From Laccaria trichodermophora (taxonomy: Eukaryota > Basidiomycota > Agaricomycetes > Agaricales > Hydnangiaceae): DNA of 64,000 nt. The position numbers and the translations under genes were made by a program. Below, piece by piece: positions 47,081 to 59,515 of this stretch; the stretch's first letter is position 1, and each line of letters starts with the position of its first letter. The DNA is taken from assembly GCA_018417955.1 (NCBI GenBank), contig JACTVC010000005.1, forward strand, positions 496,001-560,000. Direction: 5' to 3'. The notes under the pieces are model-generated. The model saw only the letters and a list, made by a program, of their open reading frames with translations, was not told the DNA's origin and ran no database searches.

Positions 47081-47296
47081 GAGTTGGCAGTCTATACTCA
47101 CTAAATTATTTTTTTTCGACACAAAAACTCTACAAAACATAAGAACGATTTCAGTTGCCCATGTCCTTGGCCAATTGCTCAGCCTTGTCCTTCATGTCTT
47201 CAATTGTCCCGGCCTGGCAAGATATAAATCCCAACGCATCAACTGGCAACAAAATACCACGCACCGCGTAGAATGCAGGTTCGGGAAGCGAATCGT
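47081..47296. repeat. Duplicated ATP2 3' end, copy A (216 bp)
   Basis: Aligns over its full 216 bp with 48330-48545, at roughly 85-90% identity by eye, including stop codon context and 3' UTR. Within it lie the last 47 codons of the chimeric gene. Confidence 0.9.
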
Positions 47297-47899
47297 AGTA
47301 GCTGGTACCCTGGGTGGACGCTTGGGCAATGTCCCGCATTAATCGTAGTTTTTCGAGTTCAAACTGTTGCTGATGCTGGTCGGCGTCTGCCCTCGCCCTC
47401 GCCAACTCCAGCTCGGACTCTGCCTTCGCCCTTGCCAACTCCAGCACAATCTCCAACTGGTGCGTCGTTTCCTTGGCCAGTCTCGCCTCTGCCTGAGTCT
47501 TTTTGGCGTCAATGAGCGCCGCGCGCTGCACCAATGTCTTGTTGATAATGTTCATTTTCGTTATGGTGAGGGCTGCGAGGTCGATCGCTTTAGCTGCCTC
47601 GACCGTCTCCTCACAGGTCATGGGTGGCGGCGTATTCCTAAAAAGTTGATTGTATGCGTCATCCATGAAAGTTGTATGCGCCATTTATCAAAATGTAAAG
47701 CTTACTCCTTATCCATTGTTGAGGCCTTTCGTTTGTTGCTCGCTTTTGTGGCCTTCTTTGCAGTAGTAGCGTGGGGAGATCCATCCTCGGAGACGCGACA
47801 CTTTTTCTTGGGCCTAGAGTTGCAAGGAGAAGTCGGCGTCGCTTGGTCGCCGCCACCGCCGTCCTCTTCATCTTGAGGAAGGGTGGCAGGGAGTGGCAT
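47151..47899 (-). CDS. Chimeric gene: coiled-coil protein fused to a duplicated ATP synthase beta tail
   Basis: Two exons (47706-47899 and 47151-47637; intron 47638-47705 with GTAAGC donor) give about 226 residues from MPLPATLPQDEEDGGGG. Residues 1-66 are basic and Ser/Lys-rich (ATTAKKATKASNKRKAS), DNA-binding- or nuclear-like. The middle is a long coiled coil (TTHQLEIVLELARAKAESEL). The last 47 residues, from DSLPEPAFYAVR to EQLAKDMGN, are a copy of the ATP2 C terminus with nine differences. Copy A (47081-47296) aligns with the ATP2 end, stop codon included. I do not recognise the N-terminal family. It is a chimera made by duplication; expression is not shown. Confidence 0.72.
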
Positions 47900-48399
47900 G
47901 GTGATCGTAGAAGAAGATACTTGTCAAAGAGGTATAGCTATTTATAAGATTGAAAAGGACCTACCACTCCGAAATAAGAACGTGACCTCTCCCACTTCGA
48001 TCAACTACACCTGTGGAGAGAAAAATATCAGCAAGTTGAAACTAGGTTGAAGTGAAAGCGAACCATTCCCGCGCTTCAACCAACAAAGTCCCAGGCTTGA
48101 GTCTCCAAGCGGTTGCGCCAGAACAGTGCCCTCGAATAGATAACTCACCAATAGACATTCAATGATGGTGCTGGCAACGGTGGTAAGTTACTTACTGTCT
48201 GAGAAAGCAAAAGTATACGGTAGAGGCATATTCAGTGCACTGCAATCGCATGCTCTACTTCCAAGTACGCACGCGGGTGGAACAGATTTCTAGCTATAGC
48301 GCCTTACATCTTTGCTTGGAAAATCTCGCGAGTTGGCAGTCTATACTCACTATATTAACTTTTTCTCAACAGAAAAACTCTACAAAAATAAGTACGATT
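47900..48399. other. Intergenic region between the chimeric gene and ATP2
   Basis: About 500 bp. It holds the promoter of the chimeric gene, a truncated repeat (48290-48327) and the ATP2 3' UTR. No gene was recognised. Confidence 0.5.
48290..48327. repeat. Truncated third copy of the repeat
   Basis: Reads CTAGCTATAGCGCC and then an AT-rich flank ending in AAAATCTC, like units 1 and 2, but the first 22 bases of the tRNA-like head are missing (AACAGATTT joined directly to CTAGC). It lies directly next to the ATP2 3' region. Confidence 0.65.
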
Positions 48400-50341
<1,942 letters not shown>

Positions 50342-50574
50342 TATAAGGAACAGGAAGAGGACTAACTGAGGAGGAGGTGTAAGGAAGAAAGAAATGGTCA
50401 CACCAGCACACCATAGAAATTAAAGTTCACACACTCCCGGCCTCCTCCGTGTCATATCACATGATGCCACCAACACTTGTCACGGCCAAAAACTCCTATC
50501 CAAATTCGGCCTCGCTCGTAGAATAAACACTCATTAGCAAAGCTCACTCCTTTCCACAGTGAATCTTCGCCATC

Positions 50575-53500
50575 ATGGAGAGGTTACCCACGTTGTGGTG
50601 TTTTGCCCGGGAAACTGGTGGTGGCCCACCATTTCAAGTCAACATTCACGAAGCGATGACTGTGAGTCAGCTGAAGCAGACCATCAAGACCGAAATGGCT
50701 CCTTTATTCGATACGGTAACGTATAACAACCTTGTCATTTACAAGGTGCGAATCCAGGGCTAGCATATAATTGCCTAACACCTTTATAGGTTATGGCATC
50801 AATCCCTCTGTTACCAGATGACCTCGATCACCGCATCACAGCACTTGAAAAAAAGTATGGGATCGGACCTCTGGTTCTGTCCAAGTTGTCCCAGTACAAT
50901 GATACAGTAAAAACACACTTCAACCTTGGTGAATTAGATGATGACACCCTGCATATCATCGTACAAAAACCGGATGGTGAGTTCAAGTATCGTGTCACAA
51001 CTCATCATTGGTTTAGTGATCTTTCCACCCTCCACTTTCCAGATGAGCCTCCCCAGAAGCGGAGGAAAATAGATGGTGATAAATCCTTAACACCCGACGG
51101 TATGTGCCGTCTCCAACTGCCTTCATCAGTGCTTAAATTCGTTCTTTTGTAGATTCCCCTCGCATGGGTCTGGTCGAGACAAAGCAGGCTTTGGAAGATG
51201 CCTACGCACCCTTCACTCAGTACATCAAGTATCTTGCAGATGGAAGGCTCGATGGACACTTCACGTCGAAGTGCCGATCCAAAAAGTTTTGTGTACCTGG
51301 TTTCACGATGACCACCGATCCCAACCTTCTCATCCATAATATGGGTGTTTCTGTGGACCAGCAGAAGATACGGGAACTATTTTGTAATAACACAGTGTAT
51401 GTGGACCACAGCCCCCACTGTCTGCAGTCCATAATGTTTTTATCTTTGCAGCCACCTCTTCAACACGTCGGGGTCAGGCAAAACCCGCCTTCTCCTTGAT
51501 GGTCTTTGCCACCGCTGGGGCCTTTATTTTACCTGTCGAGCAGAGTTTCCATCGGGTGGCTCCAAAGACTTCAGAGATGCATCCAACAGCATTCCACAAT
51601 TTCAGTCCTGGGGAGGAGCAGGTGATGTAAGGGCAAAGGCCACAAAACGCGCCTTATCGATGTTGGTGTGTAGCCGCATCTTCTTATTCAAGAAATTTGT
51701 GGAAGGTCTTCCGGAGGGCACAACTGCCGTAGCAGCCCGAAAGCGCTGGACCTTTTTACAAGTGGTACCACCACTTATCAGTTACTTGGATCTCTTCGCT
51801 CTGCTCTTCCGCAGCCTCCGCCACGGTGATGGATTTGAGATGAAAACTTATGTTGAAACAACTCTCACAGAGATCGCAAACAACCATCCACACCTTTTTC
51901 AAGACGATCTTGGTAGCCTGAGTAACTTTAAGTTTTGGGCAGTTCTGGACGAAGCTCAAGCAGCTTCCACCATGCACCAAGGCACCTTTCCATCAACATC
52001 AGATCCATCGACTCTCAAACACTCGTTTCTACACGAGGCACACCTTTACCTCATGAATTCCGACCTTTTTTCGGGTATTGTGCTTTCAGGGACCGGTTTG
52101 TCTGTTGAAGCGGTCAATGAGGCCATCAGGTCATCCTATGCCAAGCATAGGGCTATCCAAGGTATTCACGGATACTGGATCTTTCATGGACGCAGACATT
52201 CACAAAAAATATATCCTCGGCTACCTCGATATGGACTTGGATAATTACTCTCACCAGCGACTCTTGGAAAGAATGTTATACTGGTTGAGGGGGCGGTATG
52301 TGTTTTTCGAATCATTCAAGTGTCGAACTAAGCATAATATCGTAGTTATCGCCCAACTGCTGGTCTTATCTCCATCTTTTTGTCCGAGGACAATCTTCCA
52401 CGCCATCGCATCCTCTCGGCTTACATACATCAGCTGACAAAGTTTACACCCATTGATGCCGTCGAACTCGAGGAACAGGAGGACCATATACCTCCTAAGA
52501 TTTACATGCAAATCAAAAAACTGATTAAATTTGGATCTCTTGAGTCGATCTTCGAAGATGTGAATAGTCAGTATATGGCTGTTTATGATCAATACTGGAT
52601 AAGCTTATATCAGGTTCTAGGCAATTCTCTAGTTCAAACACTGGTCCACATTGTCCGGCGCTGGATGATGGCGGGTGAGCTGTCTCACATCACGCCTGAT
52701 GATGAGATGCATAAGTTGATTGACCTCGGCGTTGGCCAGCTGAGAACATTGGAAGGGACCTGGAAAGATAACATTTCGCAGAATTTTTCAGTGTACATCG
52801 GCGAACCACTCATAATCCTCTACCTAAGCACACGCTTTCAAGAACAGGGATGGACAACACGGCGGGAATGTTTTTCTCACGCCATTCTTAGTGCTCCCAG
52901 CAGACCAGCCATCGGCTTTCTCTTTGAGGAGGTGATTATGTACCTCCTGATGGATGTCTTTGGTGGCAAGTCCATTCCTCTAGAAAAGGTCTTTCATTTC
53001 CCCCAAGGGTCACCCTTGGGTGGAAGAAATGTTGAACTGGTTGCAGGAAGGCAAGTTGGATTTGACAGTGTGTCAGTGGCAAAGACTTCGTGGCTCACGG
53101 GGAGTTCCGATGGCTTTGGGTTCAAAGCGAAATCAACTGCTGATGCTCTTGCCTTCCTGCGTGACCCAAAGGGCAAACCATTTTTGTTCCCAGACAATTA
53201 CATGGGACCCGATTTACTTTGCCTTCTTCGGGACACAGAGAGCGAGGAGTTAATGGTACTTTTGGTTCAGGCCAAGGTGCAAAAGCAACTAGACACCAAG
53301 ACCTGGATGAAAGCCCTGGAATCTATCAATCCCGAATACTTTTATACTTATGTGGTTTGTGTCAAGACACACACTCTTTGTTGCCGACACTGATCCCTGA
53401 ATTTAGAACAAAGACAGTGGGAAACGGGTTCAGCATGGACCTATTGCTTATGAAGACCTCCTCGATAATTTGAATCTTCTCTTTACCAGTATCACTGGGA

Positions 53501-53748
53501 CAGATGAATTCCGACTAGCTGTCGAAGGCATGCGTAGTCGCCTGCGCAGCGCGAGGCAGCCTTCAGGTACACGGAAGACACCAAAATTCTTGCGGGTCGT
53601 TGCATCGCCTGATGACAAACAGGGAAACCATCTGGATTCACAGAGACAGGGCGACGTCGCTACATTGAAGTGGGATGCGGTCGTGGAATACATTGGGAGG
53701 GGCGCAGCAAATCAAATCAAGGAGGGAACACTCTCAATACATTTGTAA
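50575..53748 (+). CDS. Crinkler (CRN)-like protein: ubiquitin-like head, P-loop NTPase, PD-(D/E)xK nuclease-like tail
   Basis: From ATG 50575 a ubiquitin-like header (MERLPTLWCFARETGGG, FQVNIHEAMTVSQLKQTI), then a linker with a basic patch (QKRRKIDG). A P-loop NTPase follows: Walker A FNTSGSGKTRLLLDG across an intron, Walker B FKFWAVLDEAQ, then FSGIVLSGTGLSKVFTDTG. A 55-bp intron (52096-52150) is needed to join SGTGLS to KVFTDTG. The C-terminal region has a nuclease-like pattern GPDLLCLLRD ... VLLVQAKVQK (Asp and Gln-x-Lys of PD-(D/E)xK enzymes). This order matches Crinkler proteins of the CR-RHS type found in oomycetes and fungi. No break is seen; the frame runs to 53748. Function in this species is unknown. 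Confidence 0.8.
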
Positions 53749-53886
53749 ATATCAAGGCCTGTTGACGACGCGAAGTGCATATGTGGTTTACGCAGACATA
53801 AACCGTAACTGCTTTGAAGAGAACATTTTTGAGGTGCCAGCATACTGAAAATCGACGAGTTTCCGTGGGTGGCCTCGCTAGTAGGC

Positions 53887-55575
53887 TTATTTAAGCAACT
53901 GCTCGTTAAATTCTCTTCCTATCAACATTCGTCGAATCTCTTGCGTCCCTGCCCCAACTGTGTACAATCGAGAATCTCTGACGATCCGACCCATAGGGTA
54001 GTCTGCAAGCCAGTAATTTCAGCGATAGCGATAATTCATTTTTCACCATCTCTTACCGTTGATGTAGCCGTTTCCACCGAGGCACTGCATTCCCTCCAGT
54101 GCAACCTCGACAGCCTTCTCTGTCGAGTGCAAGATCGCTCCTGCACAATCCTGTTGTAATTTCATTATTATTATCAGGTGTACATGCTCGAGCTTTTGAA
54201 GCTCACTTTTCGGCTGACTTTTCCCTGGTCACAAGCTTTTGCAACGGCGTACACGTAAGATCTGCTGGCGTTCAGTTTGGTATACATGTCTGCGATTTTA
54301 GCTTTTGGTTTCGCAAATTAGTGAACGCCCAGGACTTCAAACACTTCTGTACTCACCTTGCATTAGTTGGAAAGTCCCAACCGGTTTATCGAATTGTTTC
54401 CGGTCATGGACGTACTCCACAGCATAATCAAAGGCCGCTTGCATCAATCTGGGGCCTTGTTAACTTCCCAGGCCGGTGCAAGTGAAGCCAGCCATACCCA
54501 AGTGGCCCACCACTGAGCACAATTCGCTCTAGATCTAACCCAGACATGAGAACACCGGCTCCTTGGTCTACTTTACCTAGAATGTTGGCTAGATTGTTGC
54601 TGATCAGTAATGACACCCAACGTCATATATGCACATGAAACTCACAATCAGGTACAACACAGCTATCAAAGACCAGCTCGCATGTGTCGCTTCCTCTCAT
54701 ACCGAACTTGTCCAGCTTCGGGCTTGTCGAAAATCCATCGAAAATGTTTTCAACAATAAACGCGGTAATACCTTTCGACCCCTTTTCGGGCGACGTCTTT
54801 GCATATACCACAAGGGTAGATGCAACAGGCCCGTTGGTGATCCTATCCAAGTTCAAAGCATAGACCACGGGCTTCCGTGTAGATGAAGAGCGTACCAGAA
54901 CTTGTTGCCGGTCAAGCTCCATCCACCAGCTACTTTCTTAGCTTTCAGCTTCATGCTGACGACATCGCTTCCACTTCCAGTTTCACTCATGGCCAAGCTC
55001 CCAACCTTCACCCCATTTACTAGATCCGGCAGGTATTTGGCTTTTTGCTCCTCTGTTCCGTGGCGATGAATTTGGTTGACGCATAGATTCGAGTGAGCAC
55101 CATAAGAAAGAGCCACAGATCCCGAAGCTGTTGACAAGGCTTCCATGGCCAAGGTGTGGTAGAAATATCCAAGGCCAAGACCATTATATTCCGGCGCGAC
55201 TGTTACACCAAGAAGACCCATTGAACCCAATTTCTCCCAAAGGTCCTGGAACAGGCCATGAGTGAAGGACGCGTATGAGGAGAAGTAAACATACTGGTGG
55301 AAATGTATTCGTCTTGTCAATCTCTGAGGCACGGGGTGCAACCTCCTTCTCAGCAAATTCTATTACTGCAGTCCTGAACTAGTAGTAGGAATTAAATACG
55401 AACATAATATCAACAGTTGGCTTGTACACACCAAGCTTTCGTCGTTGGTGAGACCCGCAACATCCGCATTATAGTATGAAGCATGACGCACTTGGAGAAG
55501 AGTACAGCGCGGCTTGACAGAAGGAGTTCGCTGTGTGGTACGCGCCAGTCGCGCCCAAGTCCTTAAAGAAGACAT
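53887..55575 (-). CDS. IVD: Isovaleryl-CoA dehydrogenase, mitochondrial
   Basis: Acyl-CoA dehydrogenase of leucine breakdown. Starts at ATG 55575 ([16 protein letters not shown], a mitochondrial leader). Conserved blocks: [89 protein letters not shown], and [15 protein letters not shown], whose Glu in LERI is the IVD catalytic base. The end reads [20 protein letters not shown]. Several short introns; all blocks are intact. The gene is divergent to UFD1 with 87 bp between starts. Confidence 0.93.
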
Positions 55576-55662
55576 TGTGATGGCAGGTGTAGATGGTGTG
55601 ACGCGGCCATCCAAAACTTGACTCTTGTCTCCATTTGCAAATAACTTCTGCGTTTGACTATC

Positions 55663-57305
55663 ATGGATTTCGTACGTTCTTCATTGTTTTTGCTCTCAAC
55701 GATCCCTAATGTCGCCAAGTTCGGCGACCCCAATGGACCCGGTGGTTTGCTCGCACAGTTTGCAGGGTAAGAGCTTCTGTGCCACCCACCGACGCCCTTT
55801 AACCCACCTACAGCGGTTTTCCAGTTCCCCGTGCAGGAAGACCAAACCCTCGAGCGTATGACGAGTATTTGAAGGCATACAGCATGGCCATGCTTCCCAG
55901 GAGGGAAAGAGAGAACGTGTCGTACGGCGGCAAGAGTACGTTTCCATCCTTTACAACATCTACGTCCCTCCAACTCAACCATTGCGCCAGTAATAATGCC
56001 TCAATCTGCACTTGCTAGCCTCACTAATCTGGATCTTGAGTCACCGTGGATGTTTCAGCTCCGCAATCCCACAAATCCAGCTGCATCCACACACGCAGGC
56101 GTCCTCGAGTTCATCGCCGAAGAAGGCGTCGTTCATCTGCCATATTGGATGATGAAAACACTGCGACTCAACGAAGGCGATCCCATTCGAATCACTGGAA
56201 CCGATCTCCCAAAAGGTAAACTGGTCAAGCTCCAGGCACAATCTGTGCATTTCCTTGAAATTTCAGATCCTAAAGCTGTGTACGTATCTTACTCTTTTCT
56301 CTTCTTTTTACTCGTTTTCATCAAAAATCAAAGCCTTGAGCAAGCTTTACGAAATTTCTCGGCCCTCACGCAGGGCGACATTATAGAAATCTCGTATAAT
56401 TCGATTGTCTTTGGTCTCCTTGTCATGGAAACCAGGCCTGGAGGCGAAGGAATCAGTGTTCTCGACACTGATCTAGAGGTCGATTTTGCCGCACCAGTTG
56501 GTTACGTAGAGCCTGAACGACCAAAACCCGCTGCTCCTTCAACTATGGCATCGAAACTCAAGATTGATCTTAATTCCCACTCGCCAGGGTCTTCACGACC
56601 TGGATCCTCCCTGAGTGGTGGCTTTGCGGGAACGAGCACTGGTGCAACGACTGTCAGTAAAGGCGGAGATCAGTGGGAAAGTTTCAAGGGCAAAGGGGAG
56701 ACATTGGGAGGGAGAAAGACCAAAGGCAAGGGGATTACTCACCGCCAGGCGGAAAAAGTCCCAGAAGGTAGCAAAATCATCCGCACAGAGTCAGCTTTCG
56801 TCTTTTCCAATCTTGCAATGTTCTTATCAGATCCCCCTCCTCTAGCAACCATCGCATTGTTTCTAACAATACGTTGGATTCAGACGTGAAAGTTCCAGTC
56901 GCCCTCAACCTTCCATTTGGCCAACTGTTTTTTGGCTTTAACGTCACCGCATACACACCGCCGGAATCTTCAGCTTCAAGTCCTTCGGAGATAGATCAGG
57001 TTCGTCAATTAATTGTAATATGGCCATTTCGACCTTGATATCTTCTCTAGCCTCCCCCGGCGTTTGCTGGCTCAGGCAATGTTTTAAGTGGACGCTCAAG
57101 GCCCTCACAATCACAACCATCCTCTAATTCATTTGCTTCCCGCTCTACTCCGCGACAAACTGGACCTGTTGGGGCTGGAGGTGCTTCGATCCCTCGACTT
57201 CCTCAACGAAATTCACAGCAACAAAAAGGGAAGGCGAAGGAAAGGAGCCCATCGCCAGACTGGGGAGTAGATGATGACGATGTCATTATGATTGATAGCG
57301 ACTGA
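55663..57305 (+). CDS. UFD1: UFD1-type ubiquitin fusion degradation protein
   Basis: Adaptor of Cdc48/p97 in ER-associated degradation. After a short N-terminal segment comes the UFD1 fold: YDEYLKAYSMAMLPRRER, NVSYGGKIIMPQSALASL, PWMFQLRNP, THAGVLEFIAEEGVVHLPYW, MMKTLRLNEGDPIRI, KLQAQSVHFLEISDPKAV, and SALTQGDIIEISYNSIVFGL. The C-terminal half is Gly/Ser/Lys-rich, ending DWGVDDDDVIMIDSD at 57305. The exact start is less certain: ATG 55663 starts MDFVRSSLFLLST, and the Gly-rich segment before the UFD1 fold crosses an intron. Confidence 0.9.
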
Positions 57306-57466
57306 AACGATATCTAGAAACCTCTGTACGACTTGTGTATCATCACCATAGACATGGACAATGGGTGTCATTCTATCATTGCGCTGTGTGATGGAATGCA
57401 CGTCAGTGTCAGGTATTCCTAAGTCTCCAATGTTCAAATTTGTAGACAGCACGCCGATAGAAAGAG

Positions 57467-59487
57467 TTAAAGCATGACAACCCCGATACCCTTTCCTGGC
57501 GCAACGTCTCCTTCAGCCTTCATACCCGCCAGCGGGGCAGTCCTCCAGTTATATAGATAGAAATTCAAAAATCCATCACCAACCCCGAACTGAGAGGGCT
57601 TCTGTTAGTTACGAAGATAAAGGTCACAAAGAGACGAACCTTCAAGTCCTGCAAAATTGGGACATTGTCCATCAATGTCAAAGCATTGAATACATCGAAC
57701 TTTGCTTCATTCGCCACGACGAGTGCATCACCAATGACGGCAAGGAGGCGCTTTTTTATAATAGCATCTCCTGCCTCTCCCAACTCCGAGGTGGCGTCTG
57801 TCGCATAGTAGAAGAGGTATGCAGCTTCAAGAAGAGGATGCTTGGTGTTATTGATGATTGTCGAAGGGAGAGAGTAGAAAGAGAAGAAATCCGTGATTTT
57901 GTGTGTCTCTGGATTCTGAGCATTCCTTAATATTGGCTTCCCAGACGTCTAGCATGGAAAGTGCTCACTTCAACAACATATGTCCATGTAACTTGACCCT
58001 CTCTTCTCCCAATACCGCCGTCACCCACCTCACCTCGCCCCATTCCACTCATAAATTGATGTCTTGCTTCGTCTACACTGAAGAGGGGCACCATGTCAAA
58101 CCGCTTCATATACCGGGCGAACAGTTCTGCAACCTGGTGAACATCTCTTTCCTCCATTTCCCTCAAACCAACAAGAGATGTCGAGGAAGGGAGCTTATTG
58201 ACGCGGATCATCCGAGCGAGTGTCATGTTTCTTGGAACATGGCAGAATCGAGTTTCAACTAGTTTGGGGATGTTCAAGGATCGATGGTAGTACCGACATA
58301 CAGAAACAGGTGTTGGCAAGACGACGCCAGCAGTGTAGATGGCCTGGAATATACCCTTGAGATGGCATTGTCGCGTTACCTCCTTTATTAAGACAGGAGC
58401 CAGACGTTTGGACCGTAGCTTTTTATGGACGCAAAGATAATTGATCTCGCTGACGAGGATAATTCTAGAGGAGGGGTCAACAAACTGAAAAGAAAACAAG
58501 AAAGATATCAGACCCACCTCCCGCGTACCCGTAACGTCATCGGAACACCTGAGATAAATGCCACCAACTTCTTGTTCGAAGATACGCGCACACCGATATG
58601 CCACTCCTTGTAGTAACCTGGAGGCTTTAGGGCCCTGTGCGTTACTGTTATGTAACGCGCACCTCCAAGACGAGATGGTGAAGGACGCACCATGCGAGGA
58701 AATCGGCGCTGTACTGGAATCTAAACGCTGCAAAGTCGTCCTCTACATAGTTGAGGGATAGCAAATCGTAAACTTCTTTGTTCTACATGCGAGGATGGGT
58801 AAGAAACAAGCCAGTTTGAAGTGATTTTCAAGAAAAACCTGTTTCGGATCGTTGATGTCCAAAGTGGACCACTCAAAATCTTTGGGTAACGGATAGGGCT
58901 CTTGGCGGACTTCCTCGCGCGACGTTGAGGGCTCAATGTATCCATCGTCGAGCGGTGGCCCCTCCCCTGATCAGTCATTTTTTTTATAGCTATCCAAGTC
59001 AAATGGTGGATTTACCGAGCTGAGGTACTGGCTGCGTTGCCCAGAACTGCAGAGAGAAGAATAATAAGCAGGAGTATTACAAAATTGTGGGGTTACATAC
59101 TTTGTGTTCACCCATGTCCTTCCGATTTAGCCCTCCAAGACCAGCCTTTCCCTTGACCACATCCATAATCTTAATTTGCTCCAAAGCTTGCCTCACAGTT
59201 TCTGCGTTTGCCGCCTCAGATCCCACTGACCCCTCCGCCTTGACCTTGTCCAACACCTGATCGACAAGTTCTTGGGGGATATCGTTTCGTCCACGGAGGG
59301 CATTGAGTGCGTTGGAAACCTTGGATTTCTTCTTCTTTTTCTTCTTCTGTGAGGTAGATGGTGCTGTAGCCTCCTCAGGGTCAACTACATCTTCATGTCC
59401 AGAATCGGAGCCGATGTCGTGTAGATCCTCAATGTCGGGAGTCGTGTCGACAATGTCTTCGACCTTTGCCTTTTGCTTTTGGGACAT
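57467..59487 (-). CDS. NMT1: Glycylpeptide N-tetradecanoyltransferase (N-myristoyltransferase)
   Basis: Attaches myristate to N-terminal glycine of proteins. Starts [17 protein letters not shown] with an acidic part and a lysine run, the ribosome-targeting head. Core: [87 protein letters not shown] (the acyl-CoA site), then PVLIKEVTR and [11 protein letters not shown]. The C terminus ends in GKGIGVVML; the terminal carboxylate is the catalytic base of the family. Introns are short. It is followed by ORC1 on the same strand, about 30 bp apart. Confidence 0.93.
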
Positions 59488-59515
59488 GGACGTTGCAGTG
59501 ACAATGATTATCTAA

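Larger units (their letters stand above)
46533..47150. other. Intergenic stretch upstream of the DUF1776 gene
   Basis: About 620 bp holding the tRNA-like repeat units and, from 47081, the start of a duplicated segment that matches the ATP2 3' region. No gene is visible apart from these. It should contain the DUF1776 promoter and the 3' UTR of the chimeric gene. Confidence 0.55.

Noticed and set aside
52080..52160. A frameshift in the Crinkler-like gene
   Set aside because: A standard-size intron (52096-52150, GT...AG) restores SGTGLS/KVFTDTG in frame, so no break is needed.
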